Shown here: piece by piece, positions 40,391 to 48,919 of the stretch
Numbering within the stretch: the stretch's first letter is position 1
Layout: every line of letters starts with the position of its first letter
Source of the DNA: Luteitalea sp. TBR-22
Lineage (GTDB): Bacteria > Acidobacteriota > Vicinamibacteria > Vicinamibacterales > Vicinamibacteraceae
Direction of reading: 5' to 3'
DNA: 64,000 nucleotides
Assembly (NCBI RefSeq): GCF_016865485.1
Contig: NZ_AP024452.1
Span: forward strand, 1,944,501-2,008,500
Translations under genes and position numbers: made by a program
Notes under the pieces: generated by a model
What the model was told of the DNA's origin: nothing
Database searches by the model: none
The model's input: only the letters and a program-made list of their open reading frames with translations

Positions 40391-41728
40391 ATGAGCGACG
40401 CACGACCCGCGGCCGCCGTCGTGTCACCCGGCGACGTGCGCTACCAGTCCGGTTTCGGCAACGGTTTCGAGACCGAGGCGTTGCCCGGCGCGCTGCCCGT
40501 CGGGCGCAACTCGCCGCAGCGCTGCGCCTACGGCCTGTACGCCGAACAACTCTCGGGATCGCCGTTCACCGCGCCCCGCGCCAGCAACGAGCGGTCCTGG
40601 CTGTATCGCATCGCGCCGACGGTGGCGCATTGGGGCCCGTTCCGCCCGGCCGACATCGGCTGGTGGCGGACGGCGCCGGCGCCGGAGGTCGACCTGCCCC
40701 CCGGTCCCCTGCGGTGGGATCCGTTTCCCCTGCCGGACGGCCCGGCCTCGTTCCTCGAGGGCGTGCATACGATCACGACCGCGGGCGACGCGGCCACGCA
40801 GGCCGGCATGGGCGCGCACGTCTACCTGCTGACGCGCTCGATGCAGGACGAGTACTTCTACGATGCCGACGGCGAGCTGCTCTTCGTGCCCCAGCAGGGG
40901 GCACTGCGGCTGTGGACCGAGTTCGGCATCATCGACGTCGCGCCCGGCGAGATCGCGGTGATCCCGCGCGGCGTGAAGCTGCGCGTCGAGGTGCCAGAGG
41001 GCGCGGCGCGCGGGTACCTGTGCGAGAACTACGGCGGGGCGTTCACGCTGCCCGAGCGCGGCCCGATCGGCGCCAACTGCCTGGCCAACCCGCGCGATTT
41101 CCTGACGCCCGTCGCCGCCTACGAGGACCGCGAGGCGCCATCGCGTCTGTACGTGAAGTGGGGCGGCGCGTTGTGGGTGACCGACATCGCGCGGTCGCCG
41201 CTCGACGTCGTCGCCTGGCACGGCAACTACGCGCCGTACAAGTACGACCTGCGTCGCTTCTCACCGGTGGGGCCGATCCTCTTCGATCACGCCGACCCCT
41301 CGATCTACACCGTGCTCACCTCGCCGTCGGAGACGCCGGGCACCGGCAACGTCGACTTCGTGATCTTCCCCGAGCGGTGGATGGTCGCCGAGAACACCTT
41401 CCGGCCGCCCTGGTACCACATGAACGTCATGAGCGAGTTCATGGGCCTGGTCTTCGGCCAGTACGACGCCAAGCCGCAAGGCTTCGTGCCCGGCGGGATC
41501 TCGCTGCACAACACGATGCTGCCGCACGGGCCCGACGTCGACGCTTTCGAGCACGCCAGCACGGTGGCGCTGCAGCCACACAAGCTGGAGTCGACGCTCG
41601 CCTTCATGTTCGAAACGCGGTACCTGCAGCGGGTGACGGCCTTCGCGGCGCAGGCGCCGCAGCGGCAGCAGGGCTACGGCACGTACGGCCGCCACCTCAG
41701 GCGCCACTTCGATCCGGCACGGCCCTGA
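40391..41728 (+). CDS. hmgA: Homogentisate 1,2-dioxygenase
   Basis: A 445-residue protein clearly matching HmgA: '[26 protein letters not shown]' (in part), '[14 protein letters not shown]', 'RSWLYRI', '[10 protein letters not shown]'-like '[13 protein letters not shown]', '[19 protein letters not shown]'-like '[16 protein letters not shown]', '[27 protein letters not shown]' (in part), and '[15 protein letters not shown]'. Fe(II) ligands are the His/Glu of the 'PPWYH..MSEFMG' region and the His of 'LPHGPD'. It opens the homogentisate ring in tyrosine/phenylalanine breakdown. No other pathway gene (hppD, fahA, maiA) is in the window. Confidence 0.97.
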   Translation: MSDARPAAAVVSPGDVRYQSGFGNGFETEALPGALPVGRNSPQRCAYGLYAEQLSGSPFTAPRASNERSWLYRIAPTVAHWGPFRPADIGWWRTAPAPEVDLPPGPLRWDPFPLPDGPASFLEGVHTITTAGDAATQAGMGAHVYLLTRSMQDEYFYDADGELLFVPQQGALRLWTEFGIIDVAPGEIAVIPRGVKLRVEVPEGAARGYLCENYGGAFTLPERGPIGANCLANPRDFLTPVAAYEDREAPSRLYVKWGGALWVTDIARSPLDVVAWHGNYAPYKYDLRRFSPVGPILFDHADPSIYTVLTSPSETPGTGNVDFVIFPERWMVAENTFRPPWYHMNVMSEFMGLVFGQYDAKPQGFVPGGISLHNTMLPHGPDVDAFEHASTVALQPHKLESTLAFMFETRYLQRVTAFAAQAPQRQQGYGTYGRHLRRHFDPARP

Positions 41729-42218
41729 TGGCCCCGCCGTCGGTGGTCCGCAGCCAGCGCGCATACACCATCGCCAGGGCGTCACTCGGATCGGCAGGCC
41801 GGAAGGCGCCGAGTGCGTCGAGCAACCCGGACGGCGATCCCACGATGCGGGCCGCGTCCTGCCGGCGCGACGAGGCGGCGCGACACGCCGCCACGATCTG
41901 CGTCGGCAGCGCCGTGATGGTGTCGCGTCCTGACGCCAGCAAGCGGCCGAGCAGCACGGCCATCGCCCGGGCGACGTCCTCGGGTCGATTGGCTGGTGCG
42001 ACCGTCTCGCCGGACGACCTGCGCACCTCGACATCGCCGAACGGCGTGATGCCGACGGCGTCGAGGGAAGGCACCGACGCGATCGCGCCGTCGCCGGCGC
42101 CGATGGGCGCCACGTGCTCGGACAACCGCACGAGGACCGCGCAGGCTTCATCCGGTTCGAACCGCACCTGATCGGCGATGATGCGCCCGAGCGAGACAAC
42201 GAGGATCGAGGGTCCCAT
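41697..42218 (-). CDS. Hypothetical protein overlapping the hmgA end
   Basis: A 173-residue protein whose last ~32 bases overlap the 3' end of hmgA on the other strand. '[35 protein letters not shown]' and '[19 protein letters not shown]' (in pieces) have ordinary protein composition, and the third part is helical. The opening resembles short proteins found beside serine/threonine kinases in Acidobacteria, but I do not recognise a family. It is divergent from the exonuclease gene, 38 bp away. Confidence 0.6.
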   Translation of the reverse strand: MGPSILVVSLGRIIADQVRFEPDEACAVLVRLSEHVAPIGAGDGAIASVPSLDAVGITPFGDVEVRRSSGETVAPANRPEDVARAMAVLLGRLLASGRDTITALPTQIVAACRAASSRRQDAARIVGSPSGLLDALGAFRPADPSDALAMVYARWLRTTDGGAIRAVPDRSGA

Positions 42219-42256
42219 CCTCGCAGCCTAGCATCGGGCTGCGTTGCCGAGTTGCC

Positions 42257-43048
42257 ATGCACATCCACCTCATCGACGGCACGTACGAGCTCTTCCGGCA
42301 CTATCACGCCATGCCCTCGCAGCGCGACGAGCAGGGGCACGAGGTGGCCGCCGTGCGCGGCGTGCTCGCCTCGCTGGCGGCACTCGTGCGACAGGGCGCG
42401 ACGCACGTCGGGGTGGCCACCGATCACGTCATCGAGTCCTTCCGCAATGATCTCTGGCCCGGCTACAAGACCGGCGATGGCATCCCGCCCGATCTGTGGG
42501 CGCAGTTCCCGCGTCTCGAGGATGCGTTGCGGGCGGCCGGGTACGTCGTGTGGCCGATGGTCGCCGAGGAGGCCGACGACGCGCTGGCCTCGGCGGCGCG
42601 ACTGGCGGCCGCCGATCCCCGGGTGACGCAGGTGCTGGTGTGTTCGCCCGACAAGGACCTGGCGCAGTGCGTGCGCGGCACGAAGGTCGTCCAGGTGCAT
42701 CGGCGCCTGCGCGTCACGCTCGACGAGGCGGGCATCATCGCGAAGTTCGGCGTGCCGCCCGCGTCGATCCCCGACTATCTCGCGCTGGTGGGCGACAGTG
42801 CCGACGGCTACCCGGGCATCCCGGGCTGGGGCGCGAAGTCGGCCGCCGCGGTGCTTTCGGTGTACGGTCACCTCGAGGCGATCCCCGACGACCACCGCAC
42901 CTGGCGCGCGAACCCGGCCAACCCGGCGCGCCTCGCGCTCGCCCTGCGGGAGCGGCGGCCGCTGGCCGCGCTCTTCAAGCGCCTGGCGACGCTGCGCGAC
43001 GACCTGCCGCTGTTGGACGACGTGGAGGCCCTGCGGGTGCGCACCTGA
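42257..43048 (+). CDS. 5'-3' exonuclease (PolI N-terminal/FEN-like)
   Basis: A 263-residue stand-alone 5' nuclease. 'HIHLIDGTYELFRHYHAMP', 'ATDHVIESFRNDLWPGYKTGDGIPPDLWAQFP' (in part), 'WPMVAEEADDALASAARLA', 'VLVCSPDKDLAQCV' and the H3TH part 'IPDYLALVGDSADGYPGIPGWGAKSAAAVL' (in part). The acidic metal-binding residues (D in LIDG, E-x-x-D-D in AEEADDAL, S-P-D-K-D, G-D-x-x-D) are all present. It removes flaps or RNA primers. Conserved as a separate gene in many bacteria. ATG 42257 chosen. Confidence 0.9.
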   Translation: MHIHLIDGTYELFRHYHAMPSQRDEQGHEVAAVRGVLASLAALVRQGATHVGVATDHVIESFRNDLWPGYKTGDGIPPDLWAQFPRLEDALRAAGYVVWPMVAEEADDALASAARLAAADPRVTQVLVCSPDKDLAQCVRGTKVVQVHRRLRVTLDEAGIIAKFGVPPASIPDYLALVGDSADGYPGIPGWGAKSAAAVLSVYGHLEAIPDDHRTWRANPANPARLALALRERRPLAALFKRLATLRDDLPLLDDVEALRVRT

Positions 43049-43105
43049 GCGGGCCCGGACCACCTGGGCCGCCTGGGCCCGTTCCGGCACGGACCCCGGC
43101 CGTGT

Positions 43106-45025
43106 TCAGCGCGGCAACCACAGGACGAACCGGATGTGCGTGGCCGTGGGGGCGTAGCGGAGGTGTCCGCCCAGTTGTGCGGCCAGCGTCGAGGCGAGGT
43201 GGAGCCCGAGTCCGGATCCGGTCAGTCGACGTGCCCCCGGGCTCCGGTAGTACTTCTGGAAGACGAGGCGTGGATCGGGCCAGCCGGCGATGCCGGGCAG
43301 GTTCGAGGTCCAGATCAGCAGGCCGCCGCCCTGCCGGCGGTCGAGGGCGGCGCTCAGGTCCACGGGCGCGTCCTGCGCGCCGTGCATGAGGGCGTTCTCG
43401 ACGAGCAGGCCGAGCAGGCGGCGGAGCGTCACGACGTCGGTCTCGACCATGTGCAGGTCGTCCTCCACCGCGACGACGACGCGGGTCGGCGCCGCCGCGT
43501 CGGCGCGCACCGCCTCGAGCAGCGGCCGCAGCTGGTGGCTGGCGATCGGCAGCGGGCCCGGCGCCTCGACGCGCTGCACGTCGTCGCACCGGTCGAGGAC
43601 GCGCCCGATGCTGTCGATGGACTGCTCGGCGAGCTGCCGGAGGTCGGAGGAGGGCCCGGGTGAGCCGAGCGACATCCGGATCACCGCCAGGCCGGTCCTC
43701 ACCTCGTGGGTCAGCATGGACAGCAGCTGTGCCTGTTCCTCGCGCTGCTGCCGCGCCTGTTGCGCCTGGCTCTCGGCGATCTGGGCACTCAGCACCGCTT
43801 CCGATCGGACCCGCGACACGCGGCGCGTCCGGACCAGCAGCACGGTCAGCATCACCACGCCGATCAGCGCGGTGAACCAGATCATGCCGTACACGAGGAA
43901 GTAGGTGCTCTTCATCCAGCCGTACTGGGTGAGGAACCACAGCGTCGAGCCCAGCACGCCCACGAGGGCGGCGCCGAGGTACAGGGGACGCGGTACCGAC
44001 GGGCGGTGGGCCGCCGTGCTGTCCCACGCCCGGCAGGTGAGCGCGGCCACCAGGGTCGTGCAGGGCAGGACGAGGATGGTGCAGGCGTTGAGCTCGAGGG
44101 CGATGTCGAGCCGCCCGGCGAGGGTGACCAGGAGCAGGGCAGGCAGGATGAACAGCGGCGCGGTGACCAGCCAGGCCCCGAGGCGGGAGGGGCGGTGTTC
44201 CTTGACGAAGAAGTAGTAGAACCAGCAGGCCAGGTGGACGCCGATGAACACGGCGATGTTGAAGCCCTGGTCGAGCACGACGGCCGGCAGGTAGGGCGCG
44301 AGCAACGGCCGGGCGTAGCCGAGCACGTAGAGCGCATAGGGCAGGTTGGCGGCCTGCATCGCTGCGAACGCGTAGTCGGTGGTGGTGCGGCTGGCGACGG
44401 CGGAGAACAGGCCGATGAGCGCCAGCGCCGCGAGCAGCATGATGAGCAGCGCCGCCGTCAGCTCGTCCTCGCGGTCGGCGTTGGTGGCCTCGCGCCACGG
44501 CAGCACCTGCACGTGCAGTTGGCGCGAGCTCGTGGTCTGCATCCGCAGCCAGACGTGCCTCGGCACCGGGCCGATCGAGATCACGAAGGTGTGGGTCAGG
44601 GACCGATGCTCGGCGTCGAGCCAGTCGGTGCGGTCGCCGGTGATGCGCTGGCGCCCCGATGTGTCGGCCGGATCGAACAGCTCGATCTGGTCGACGAACA
44701 CCGGCCGCATGCGGACGACGGCCCAGCCGGCGCCGGGCTGATCCGGCTGGTCGACGGCGGCAGGCATGGCGCGAACCGTGAGCCGTATCCAGTACACCGA
44801 GGGGCCGTACCCGGCGTTCAGGAAGGCCGAGTAGCGCTGGTACGGTCGTTGCCGCGCCTCCTCGAAGGACAGCCGCCCGGTGGTGTCCTCGAAGTACGCC
44901 TTCTCGGTGACGAGGTCCTGCGCGTGCGCCCGGGTCGCGCTCCCACCGAGCGCCCCGAGCGCCAGCAGGAGGAGTGCGAGGACCCGCGGCAGCCATGCCA
45001 TCGCCTCAGATGCTAGCTGAAGCAT
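43106..45025 (-). CDS. 7TMR-DISM sensor histidine kinase with atypical G1 box
   Basis: A 639-residue protein from ATG 45025 (45001 is possible). A signal peptide is followed by a 7TMR-DISM extracellular domain ('TTGRLSFEEARQRPYQRY', 'GYGPSVYWIRLTV') and seven transmembrane helices (about residues 205-430). The dimerisation helix has H-box 'LSMLTHEVRTGLAVIRM'. In the ATPase domain the N box ('LLVENALMHG'), F box ('VFQKYYRS') and G2 box ('GSGLGLHLA') are present, but the G1 box usual D-x-G-x-G is replaced by 'TSNLPGIAG', lacking the Asp. No response regulator is next to it. Signal unknown. Confidence 0.87.
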   Translation of the reverse strand: MLQLASEAMAWLPRVLALLLLALGALGGSATRAHAQDLVTEKAYFEDTTGRLSFEEARQRPYQRYSAFLNAGYGPSVYWIRLTVRAMPAAVDQPDQPGAGWAVVRMRPVFVDQIELFDPADTSGRQRITGDRTDWLDAEHRSLTHTFVISIGPVPRHVWLRMQTTSSRQLHVQVLPWREATNADREDELTAALLIMLLAALALIGLFSAVASRTTTDYAFAAMQAANLPYALYVLGYARPLLAPYLPAVVLDQGFNIAVFIGVHLACWFYYFFVKEHRPSRLGAWLVTAPLFILPALLLVTLAGRLDIALELNACTILVLPCTTLVAALTCRAWDSTAAHRPSVPRPLYLGAALVGVLGSTLWFLTQYGWMKSTYFLVYGMIWFTALIGVVMLTVLLVRTRRVSRVRSEAVLSAQIAESQAQQARQQREEQAQLLSMLTHEVRTGLAVIRMSLGSPGPSSDLRQLAEQSIDSIGRVLDRCDDVQRVEAPGPLPIASHQLRPLLEAVRADAAAPTRVVVAVEDDLHMVETDVVTLRRLLGLLVENALMHGAQDAPVDLSAALDRRQGGGLLIWTSNLPGIAGWPDPRLVFQKYYRSPGARRLTGSGLGLHLASTLAAQLGGHLRYAPTATHIRFVLWLPR

Positions 45026-45063
45026 CGCACGGCGCAGGAGTGGAATGTGGGTCGACGCTCTCC

Positions 45064-46896
45064 CTACAGCCGACAGATCAGCAGCTCGCGCTCGTAGATC
45101 ATCTCCTTGGGCAGGTGCGAGTGGAGCTGGAGGAACAACTCCTCGTGCTCCATCACCTCCTTGCGCCACTGGGCGGCGTCCACCGACTGCAGCTTCTCGA
45201 ACTCCGATTCCGGGAAGTCGAGCCCGCGCCAGTCGATGTCCTGGTAGCGCGGCATCCAGCCCAGCGCCGACTCGCGGGTCGGGACGCGGCCGCGCACCCG
45301 GTCGACGATCCACCGCAGGACGCGCATGTTGTCGGCAAAGCCGGGCCAGAGGAACTTGCCCTCCTCGTCCTTGCGGAACCAGTTGACGTGGAAGATCTTC
45401 GGCGTCTCGCTGAGCGAGCGCTGCATCGTGATCCAGTGCCGGAAGTAGTCGGCCATGTGATAGCCGCAGAAGGGCAGCATCGCCATCGGATCACGACGCA
45501 CCTTGCCCACCGCGCCGGCCGCCGCCGCCGTCGTCTCCGAGCCCATCGTCGCGCCCATGTAGACGCCCGACGTCCAGTTGAACGCCTGGTAGACGAGCGG
45601 CATCGTGGTGGCGCGTCGGCCGCCGAAGATGATCGCGCTGATCGGCACGCCGAGCGGGTCGTTGAAGCCAGGGTCGATGATCGGGCACTGGCTGATCGGC
45701 GCCGTGAAGCGCGCGTTGGGATGCGCCGCCGTGGCGCCCGTCTCGTGGGCGATCTCCGGCGTCCAGCGATGGCCGCGCCAGTCGAGGCATTCCTCGGGCG
45801 GGGCCGCGGTCATGCCTTCCCACCACACGCCCCCCTCGGGAGTGAGCGCGACGTTGGTGAAGATCGTGTTGCTCGCGATGGTCGCCATCGCGTTCGGGTT
45901 GGTCTTGAGCGACGTGCCCGGGGCGACGCCGAACATCCCGGCCTCGGGGTTGATCGCGCGCAGGCGACCGTCGGCATCCGGCTTGAGCCAGGCGATGTCG
46001 TCGCCGATCGTCGAGACCGTCCACCCCTTCATCGCCCTGGGCGGCACGAGCATCGCCAGATTGGTCTTGCCGCACGCACTCGGGAAGGCGGCCGCGACGT
46101 ACGTCTTCTCGCCGTGCGGATCCTCGACGCCCAGGATCAGCATGTGCTCGGCCATCCAGCCCTCGTCGCGCGCCATCGCCGAGGCGATGCGCAGGCCGAA
46201 GCACTTCTTGCCGAGCAGGGCGTTGCCGCCGTAGCCGGAACCGTACGACCAGATCTCGCGCGTCTCCGGGAAGTGCACGATGTACTTCTGCTCGTTGCAG
46301 GGCCAGGGCACGTCCGGCTGCCCCGGCTGCAGCGGCATGCCCACCGAGTGCATGCACGGCACGACGCGCTTGGTGTCGCGATCGATCTCCTCGAGCACGG
46401 GCAGGCCGATGCGCGCCATGATGCGCATGCTCGCCACCACGTACGGCGAGTCGGTCAGCTGCACGCCGATCTGCGACATCGGCGAGCCGACCTCGCCCAT
46501 GCTGTAGGCCAGCACGTACATCGTGCGCCCGGCCATGCAGCCCCGGAAGAGGCCGCGCAGCGTCTTGCGCATCTCGAACGGATTGACCCAGTTGTTGGTG
46601 GGGCCCGCCGCGTCCTTCGACAGGGAGCACACGAAGGTGCGCTGCTCGACGCGCGCCACGTCGGACGAGTCGGACCGGGCGTAGTAGCAGCCGGGCCAGA
46701 GATCCTCGTTGAGCTTCGTGAGGGTGCCCGTCTCGACCATCTGCGCGCACAGCGCGTCGTATTCCTCCTGCGATCCATCGACCCAGTGCACCGCGGCCGG
46801 CGTCGTGAGGTGGCGCATCTTCTCGATCCAGCGGAGCAGGTGCGGGTTGGTCGCGAGGGGGGCCGACGGGTCTCGTCCGAGGGTCACGGTCGTCAT
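45064..46896 (-). CDS. pckG: Phosphoenolpyruvate carboxykinase (GTP)
   Basis: A 610-residue protein. ATG 46896 is chosen ('[10 protein letters not shown]'); the upstream extension is not conserved-looking. Hallmarks: '[21 protein letters not shown]', '[20 protein letters not shown]', '[16 protein letters not shown]' (P-loop with the reactive Cys), '[23 protein letters not shown]' (metal-binding, in part), '[18 protein letters not shown]'. It makes PEP from oxaloacetate with GTP in gluconeogenesis. Divergent from the cax gene with 130 bp between. Confidence 0.97.
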   Translation of the reverse strand: MTTVTLGRDPSAPLATNPHLLRWIEKMRHLTTPAAVHWVDGSQEEYDALCAQMVETGTLTKLNEDLWPGCYYARSDSSDVARVEQRTFVCSLSKDAAGPTNNWVNPFEMRKTLRGLFRGCMAGRTMYVLAYSMGEVGSPMSQIGVQLTDSPYVVASMRIMARIGLPVLEEIDRDTKRVVPCMHSVGMPLQPGQPDVPWPCNEQKYIVHFPETREIWSYGSGYGGNALLGKKCFGLRIASAMARDEGWMAEHMLILGVEDPHGEKTYVAAAFPSACGKTNLAMLVPPRAMKGWTVSTIGDDIAWLKPDADGRLRAINPEAGMFGVAPGTSLKTNPNAMATIASNTIFTNVALTPEGGVWWEGMTAAPPEECLDWRGHRWTPEIAHETGATAAHPNARFTAPISQCPIIDPGFNDPLGVPISAIIFGGRRATTMPLVYQAFNWTSGVYMGATMGSETTAAAAGAVGKVRRDPMAMLPFCGYHMADYFRHWITMQRSLSETPKIFHVNWFRKDEEGKFLWPGFADNMRVLRWIVDRVRGRVPTRESALGWMPRYQDIDWRGLDFPESEFEKLQSVDAAQWRKEVMEHEELFLQLHSHLPKEMIYERELLICRL

Positions 46897-47026
46897 GCGA
46901 CTTATGATTCTATAACTGGCGTCCGGCCGCCCGCTACAGGCCACCTGCGGGGCGGCGCGCCACAGCCCCGGGCCTCACTTCCTGCCTCGAGCCGCGTAGT
47001 AGGATGCGCGCTCGCATGGAGCCTGC

Positions 47027-48103
47027 ATGACGCGCGTGATCCGGTTCGCCATGCTGGCCTGCGGGCCAGTCGCCCTCCTGCTCCACTTCTGGGCGCCCGA
47101 GCGCCACCTGGTGATCTTCGCCACGGCCGTTCTGGCACTCCTGCCGCTCGCCGGCTACATCGGGCATGCGACCGAAATCCTCGCCGAGCGGTACGGGGGC
47201 GGCATCGGCGGCCTCCTCAATGCGACGTTCGGCAACGCAGCCGAGTTGATCATCGGTGCTCTCGCCCTGCGCGAGGGCCTGATCGACCTCGTCAAGGCCT
47301 CCATCACCGGATCGATCCTCGGCAACGTGCTGCTGGTGTTCGGCGCGGCGGCGCTGGTCGGCGGCTACCGGCGCCCGGTGCAGCGCTTCAACCGCACGGC
47401 GGCCGGCGTCGGCACGACGATGCTGCTCCTCAGCGTGGTCGGCCTGATCGTCCCCGCGTTGCTGCACCGCGTGGCCCCGGCCGAATCGGGGCTGCGGCTC
47501 GACACCGAGATCGCCGTCGTCCTCTTCATCACCTACCTGCTCGGCCTGGTGTTCACGCTGCGCACCCACAAGGATGCCTTCGGCGTCGTGGAGGCCAGCG
47601 GGCTCGAGGAGGGGTCGGCCGACGCGGTGCCGTCGGGCGCGTCGACCCGCAACGCGGTGCTCCTGCTGCTGGCCAGCACGATCGCCGTCGCGGTGGTGAG
47701 CGAGGTGCTGGTGGGGTCGGTGAGCGCCACCGCCGAGCAGCTGGGACTCACGCAGATCTTCGTCGGCGTGATCGTCGTCGCGCTGGTCGGCAACGCCGCG
47801 GAGCACTTCTCGGCCGTGACGATGGCCGCGCAGGACAAGATGGACACCGCGATTGCCATCGCGGTCGGGTCGTCGACGCAGATCGCGCTGTTCGTGGCGC
47901 CGGTGCTGGTGTTCCTCAGCTACCTGATCGCGCCGACGCCGATGGACCTGCTGTTCACGCCCTTCGAGATCGCCTCGCTCGGTGTCGCGGTGCTGAGCAT
48001 CTCGTTCATCGCCCACGACGGCGAGACGCACTGGATGGAGGGCGTCCAACTGCTCGCCGTCTACGTGATCCTCGCGCTCGGGTTCTTCTACCTGCCTCAC
48101 TGA
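47027..48103 (+). CDS. cax: Ca2+/H+ antiporter (CaCA, Cax type)
   Basis: A 358-residue protein with about eleven transmembrane helices. Both cation-binding repeats are seen: 'GLLNATFGNAAELIIGALALREG' (in part; c-1 repeat GNxxE) and 'VALVGNAAEHFSAVTMAAQDKMD' (c-2 repeat). It ends '...ALGFFYLP', typical of Cax proteins, which remove Ca2+ from the cytosol in exchange for protons. Monocistronic; ATG 47027 used. Confidence 0.93.
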   Translation: MTRVIRFAMLACGPVALLLHFWAPERHLVIFATAVLALLPLAGYIGHATEILAERYGGGIGGLLNATFGNAAELIIGALALREGLIDLVKASITGSILGNVLLVFGAAALVGGYRRPVQRFNRTAAGVGTTMLLLSVVGLIVPALLHRVAPAESGLRLDTEIAVVLFITYLLGLVFTLRTHKDAFGVVEASGLEEGSADAVPSGASTRNAVLLLLASTIAVAVVSEVLVGSVSATAEQLGLTQIFVGVIVVALVGNAAEHFSAVTMAAQDKMDTAIAIAVGSSTQIALFVAPVLVFLSYLIAPTPMDLLFTPFEIASLGVAVLSISFIAHDGETHWMEGVQLLAVYVILALGFFYLPH

Positions 48104-48367
48104 GCGGCGCGCTGGAGCGCGTCGCCGTCACCGACACGGTGGCCCCGAGAAGCCTTTCCGTGCGTGCGAGGAAGTTTCCACGTCGCCCGCGCGAAAAGTC
48201 GCAGTGCCCGACTCGCGTCATCACTGCCTTTCGATATGGGCGCTGTCGCGGTACCGCGCGATCGGCCCACGACTTGCAGTGTTGCCGAGCATCGGGAGAC
48301 AGACGCGCCGGCGGTCCCGTGACGCGCCGGCGTGGACTTGTCTGCATGCATCCGGGAGGAGGGCAGC

Positions 48368-48832
48368 ATGTTGACGTCACGTGCAGCATGGGCAACGGTC
48401 ACCAGCGCGGGAGCCATCCTGCTCGCGGCAGTCGTGGCCGGCACCAACGCGCAGCCGACGACCGCGCCGACCATCAAGAAGGTCCCCTATCACGACATCG
48501 CGTCAGTCGACGGACGGTCCAACTACGTCGCCTACTGCGCGTCGTGCCACGGCCTGTCGGGGAAGGGCGACGGACCTGCCGCGCCGGCGCTCAAGGCGAT
48601 GGTGCCCGACCTGACGATGATGTCGGCCAGGCGCGGCGGCAAGTTCGACGTCCTCGCCATCGAGCGCTTCATCTCGGGCGTCGACAGGGCCGTGCCGGCT
48701 GCGCACGGCTCGGTCGACATGCCGGTGTGGGGGCCGATGTTCCGAAGCGGTGGCGTCTCCAACGCGACGGCGCAGATGCGGCTGACCAACCTGGCGACGT
48801 ACCTCAAGTCGATCCAGAAGCCGCAGTCGTAG
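48368..48832 (+). CDS. Secreted c-type cytochrome
   Basis: A 154-residue protein from ATG 48368 behind GGGAGGAGGGC. Signal peptide (MLTSRAAWATVTSAGAILLAAVVAGTNA), then a single heme motif CASCH in 'NYVAYCASCHGLSGKGDGPAA' (Cys about 57), and a downstream Met in 'HGSVDMPVWGPMF' as the likely sixth ligand. This is a class I monoheme cytochrome of the kind that feeds terminal oxidases or accepts electrons from periplasmic dehydrogenases. Its partner is not apparent. A longer frame begins at 48332 without signal features. Confidence 0.9.
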   Translation: MLTSRAAWATVTSAGAILLAAVVAGTNAQPTTAPTIKKVPYHDIASVDGRSNYVAYCASCHGLSGKGDGPAAPALKAMVPDLTMMSARRGGKFDVLAIERFISGVDRAVPAAHGSVDMPVWGPMFRSGGVSNATAQMRLTNLATYLKSIQKPQS

Positions 48833-48875
48833 AACGCGAGGTCGGGCCGGCGCTGGCGGCCGGCCCTGCCTTTCC

Positions 48876-48917
48876 GATCCGCGAACCCCAATCCCCGATC
48901 CGCGATCGGAGAATCCG
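48876..48917 (+). repeat. Heptamer tandem array, GATCCGC/AATCCCC type
   Basis: Six units: gatccgc, gaacccc, aatcccc, gatccgc, gatcgga, gaatccg. It lies between the convergent cytochrome c and DUF4139 genes, ending two bases before the latter's stop codon. Confidence 0.65.
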
Positions 48918-48919
48918 CC

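Noticed and set aside
41697-41728. hmgA/hypothetical overlap as evidence against one of the genes
   Set aside because: A 32-bp tail-to-tail overlap is acceptable for convergent genes; hmgA length is normal and the opposite gene has ordinary composition, so both are kept.
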